Part shown: piece by piece, positions 6,224-6,982 of the stretch
Position numbering within the stretch: the stretch's first letter is position 1
Layout: the number at the start of each line of letters is the position of its first letter
NCBI GenBank assembly: GCA_019348435.1
Contig: JAHWJM010000134.1
Span: 1-6,982, forward strand
Reading direction: 5' to 3'
Origin: Actinomycetota bacterium
GTDB lineage: Bacteria; Actinomycetota; Thermoleophilia; Solirubrobacterales; Solirubrobacteraceae
Length of the DNA: 6,982 nt
The notes under the pieces: model-generated
Seen by the model: the letters and a program-made list of their open reading frames with translations, nothing else
Databases searched by the model: none
What the model was told of the DNA's origin: nothing
Made by a program: the position numbers and the translations under genes

Positions 6224-6231
6224 ACCTCCTT
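6224..6231 (-). promoter_or_regulatory. Perfect Shine-Dalgarno AAGGAGGT that fixes the start of the small unknown gene
   Basis: AAGGAGGT is fully complementary to the usual 16S rRNA 3' tail and lies 7 nt before the ATG at 6216. It decides in favour of this start over the in-frame ATG at 6249, which is upstream of the motif. It is by far the strongest ribosome-binding site in the window. Confidence 0.85.
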
Positions 6232-6264
6232 GGTCAGATGACGGCGCATGCTGTCACGCGTCGC

Positions 6265-6704
6265 CTACCCATCGAGCTGCGCGGCTACCTCTTGGCGCAG
6301 GAACGCCACAAGCTCGTCGGGCGACATCTGCGTCGCGAAGCCGGCCGCCTGCCGGTGACCGCCGCCGCTCTGGGCGCGCGCGATGAGCGACACGTCGACC
6401 GCCCGGTCGGTCGCACGCAGCGAGACCTTCGACCGACCGGCGCACTCCGCGCCGGTCAACTCGCGGGCGAGCGCCGCGACCTTCGTCCCCTGCACGGCGC
6501 GCAGGTGATCGATGATCCCCTCGGTATAGGACTCCTCGGCGCCCGTCTCGGCAAAGTCCTGGCGCGTCAGCCGGGCGAACGTCAGCCGGCCGCCGTCGAA
6601 GCGCTGCACGCGCTCCAGCGCGCGCGTCAGCAGGGCGAGCTTCGGCTCCGGGACGCCCTCGTAAAGGCGGCGGTAGATCTCGTGGACGTCGACGCCGGCC
6701 TCGA
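6265..6704 (-). CDS. nrnA: Oligoribonuclease / pAp phosphatase NrnA, C-terminal part only (5' end lost at a breakpoint)
   Basis: About 145 C-terminal residues of a DHH/DHHA1-family phosphoesterase. NrnA degrades short RNA oligonucleotides and dephosphorylates 3'-phosphoadenosine 5'-phosphate. The fragment starts at EAGVDVHEIYRRLYEG, a linker helix typical of NrnA. It continues through YTEGIIDHLRAVQGTKVAAL and the DHHA1 core, KVSLRATDRAVDVSLIA followed by the glycine-rich substrate loop SGGGHRQAAGF, and ends in TAG at 6265. The N-terminal DHH metal-binding half (about 180 residues) is absent: upstream of about 6704 the minus strand is antisense to ileS, although the frame stays open by chance. 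It is 48 bp upstream of the small unknown gene, the usual nrnA-truB neighbourhood. RecJ-like proteins are an alternative, but the motifs and context favour NrnA. Confidence 0.88.
6700..6704. other. Right breakpoint: nrnA (minus) joined head-on to ileS (plus) at CTCGA
   Basis: Left of this point the minus strand encodes NrnA (GAG GCC GGC GTC). Right of it the plus strand encodes IleRS (CTC GAA GCC TTC GAC). The bases CTCGA fit both sides, so the crossover can be placed only within this microhomology. Both genes are cut internally and the strand changes. No transposon end or inverted repeat is seen here. Confidence 0.75.
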
Positions 6705-6982
6705 AGCCTTCGACTCCACCGGCGCCGGCAAGGCGATCAGCCGGTTCGTCGACGACCTGTCCAACTGGTACGTGCGCCGGTCGCGCAGCCGCTTCTGGGC
6801 CGAAGCGGCCGACGGCCTGGACGCGGACAAGGACGCGGCGTTCGCGACGCTGCACGAGTGCCTGGTGACCCTCGCCGCGCTGATGGCGCCGTTCACCCCG
6901 TTCCTGGCCGACGAGCTGTACGAAAACCTTGTCCGCTGCGTGGACGACGGCGCGCCGGACAGCGTGCACCTACTGGACTTCC
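6700..6982 (+). CDS. ileS: Isoleucyl-tRNA synthetase, interior fragment (tRNA anticodon-binding region), truncated at both ends
   Basis: An open plus-strand frame of 94 codons reading LEAFDSTGAGKAISRF, then VDDLSNWYVRRSRSRFW, LHECLVTLAALMAPFTPFLA and DELYENL. These are hallmarks of the C-terminal anticodon-binding helical domain of class Ia IleRS, in particular FVDDLSNWYVRRSR and LMAPFTPF. IleRS charges tRNA-Ile. The fragment would correspond roughly to residues 740-840 of a protein of about 1,040. There is no start codon or ribosome-binding site at its left end; it begins mid-helix where nrnA stops. It continues past the right edge of the window. The identity is firm; whether it is truly adjacent to nrnA is doubtful. 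Confidence 0.87.

Noticed and set aside
6217..6249. Upstream ATG at 6249 for the small unknown gene
   Set aside because: The perfect Shine-Dalgarno at 6224-6231 lies between this ATG and the one at 6216 and so serves the latter.
6705..6969. N-terminal extension of the nrnA frame through to 6969
   Set aside because: The frame stays open, but these about 88 residues are antisense to clear IleRS coding sequence and have no resemblance to the DHH domain.
1..6982. tRNA, rRNA, CRISPR, insertion sequence, phage or defence genes
   Set aside because: I saw no cloverleaf, spaced repeats, transposase or integrase motif, or terminal inverted repeats on either strand; every large ORF is accounted for by housekeeping genes.

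Overview
The window is a high-GC (roughly 70%) bacterial segment whose core is a recognisable chromosomal housekeeping cluster. Gene content and order (nrnA, truB, ribF, rpsO, pnp on one strand), GTG starts and GTGA overlaps point to an actinobacterium. A Thermoleophilia/Solirubrobacterales-type lineage is my best guess from protein style, but that is inference and needs a database search.

Layout, right to left along the minus strand (the direction of most transcription): the 3' part of nrnA (oligoribonuclease/PAP phosphatase), a small uncharacterised protein with a perfect Shine-Dalgarno, truB (tRNA pseudouridine 55 synthase), ribF (FAD synthase/riboflavin kinase), rpsO (ribosomal protein uS15) and a one-Cys peroxiredoxin. 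They are tightly packed; truB/ribF and rpsO/peroxiredoxin share GTGA stop/start overlaps, so this looks like one operon. A plus-strand SRPBCC-domain gene converges on the peroxiredoxin gene and overlaps its 3' end by 35 bp. It diverges from a minus-strand DsbA-like thioredoxin-fold gene, which is followed by a leader with an 8-bp hairpin and then pnp (polynucleotide phosphorylase). The theme is tRNA/ribosome maturation and RNA turnover, with flavin cofactor synthesis and two redox proteins interleaved between rpsO and pnp.

Both ends of this cluster are broken abruptly. Near 528-533 the pnp reading frame passes, without a stop or frameshift, into the middle of an unrelated membrane-bound molybdopterin oxidoreductase-type protein; the PNPase KH and S1 domains are missing. 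Near 6700-6704 the minus-strand nrnA gene stops mid-protein and a plus-strand isoleucyl-tRNA synthetase fragment (tRNA-binding region) begins mid-protein. Each breakpoint lies in a short CTCGA word. Two mid-gene breaks in essential or highly conserved genes, one of them inverted, look more like chimeric amplification or assembly joins than biology. The in-frame PNPase-membrane fusion is nevertheless the most striking object here and is easy to test.

There is no gene-free stretch above 300 bases. The longest gap is the 139-bp divergent region 2781-2919. I saw no tRNA, rRNA, CRISPR array, insertion sequence or attachment site.
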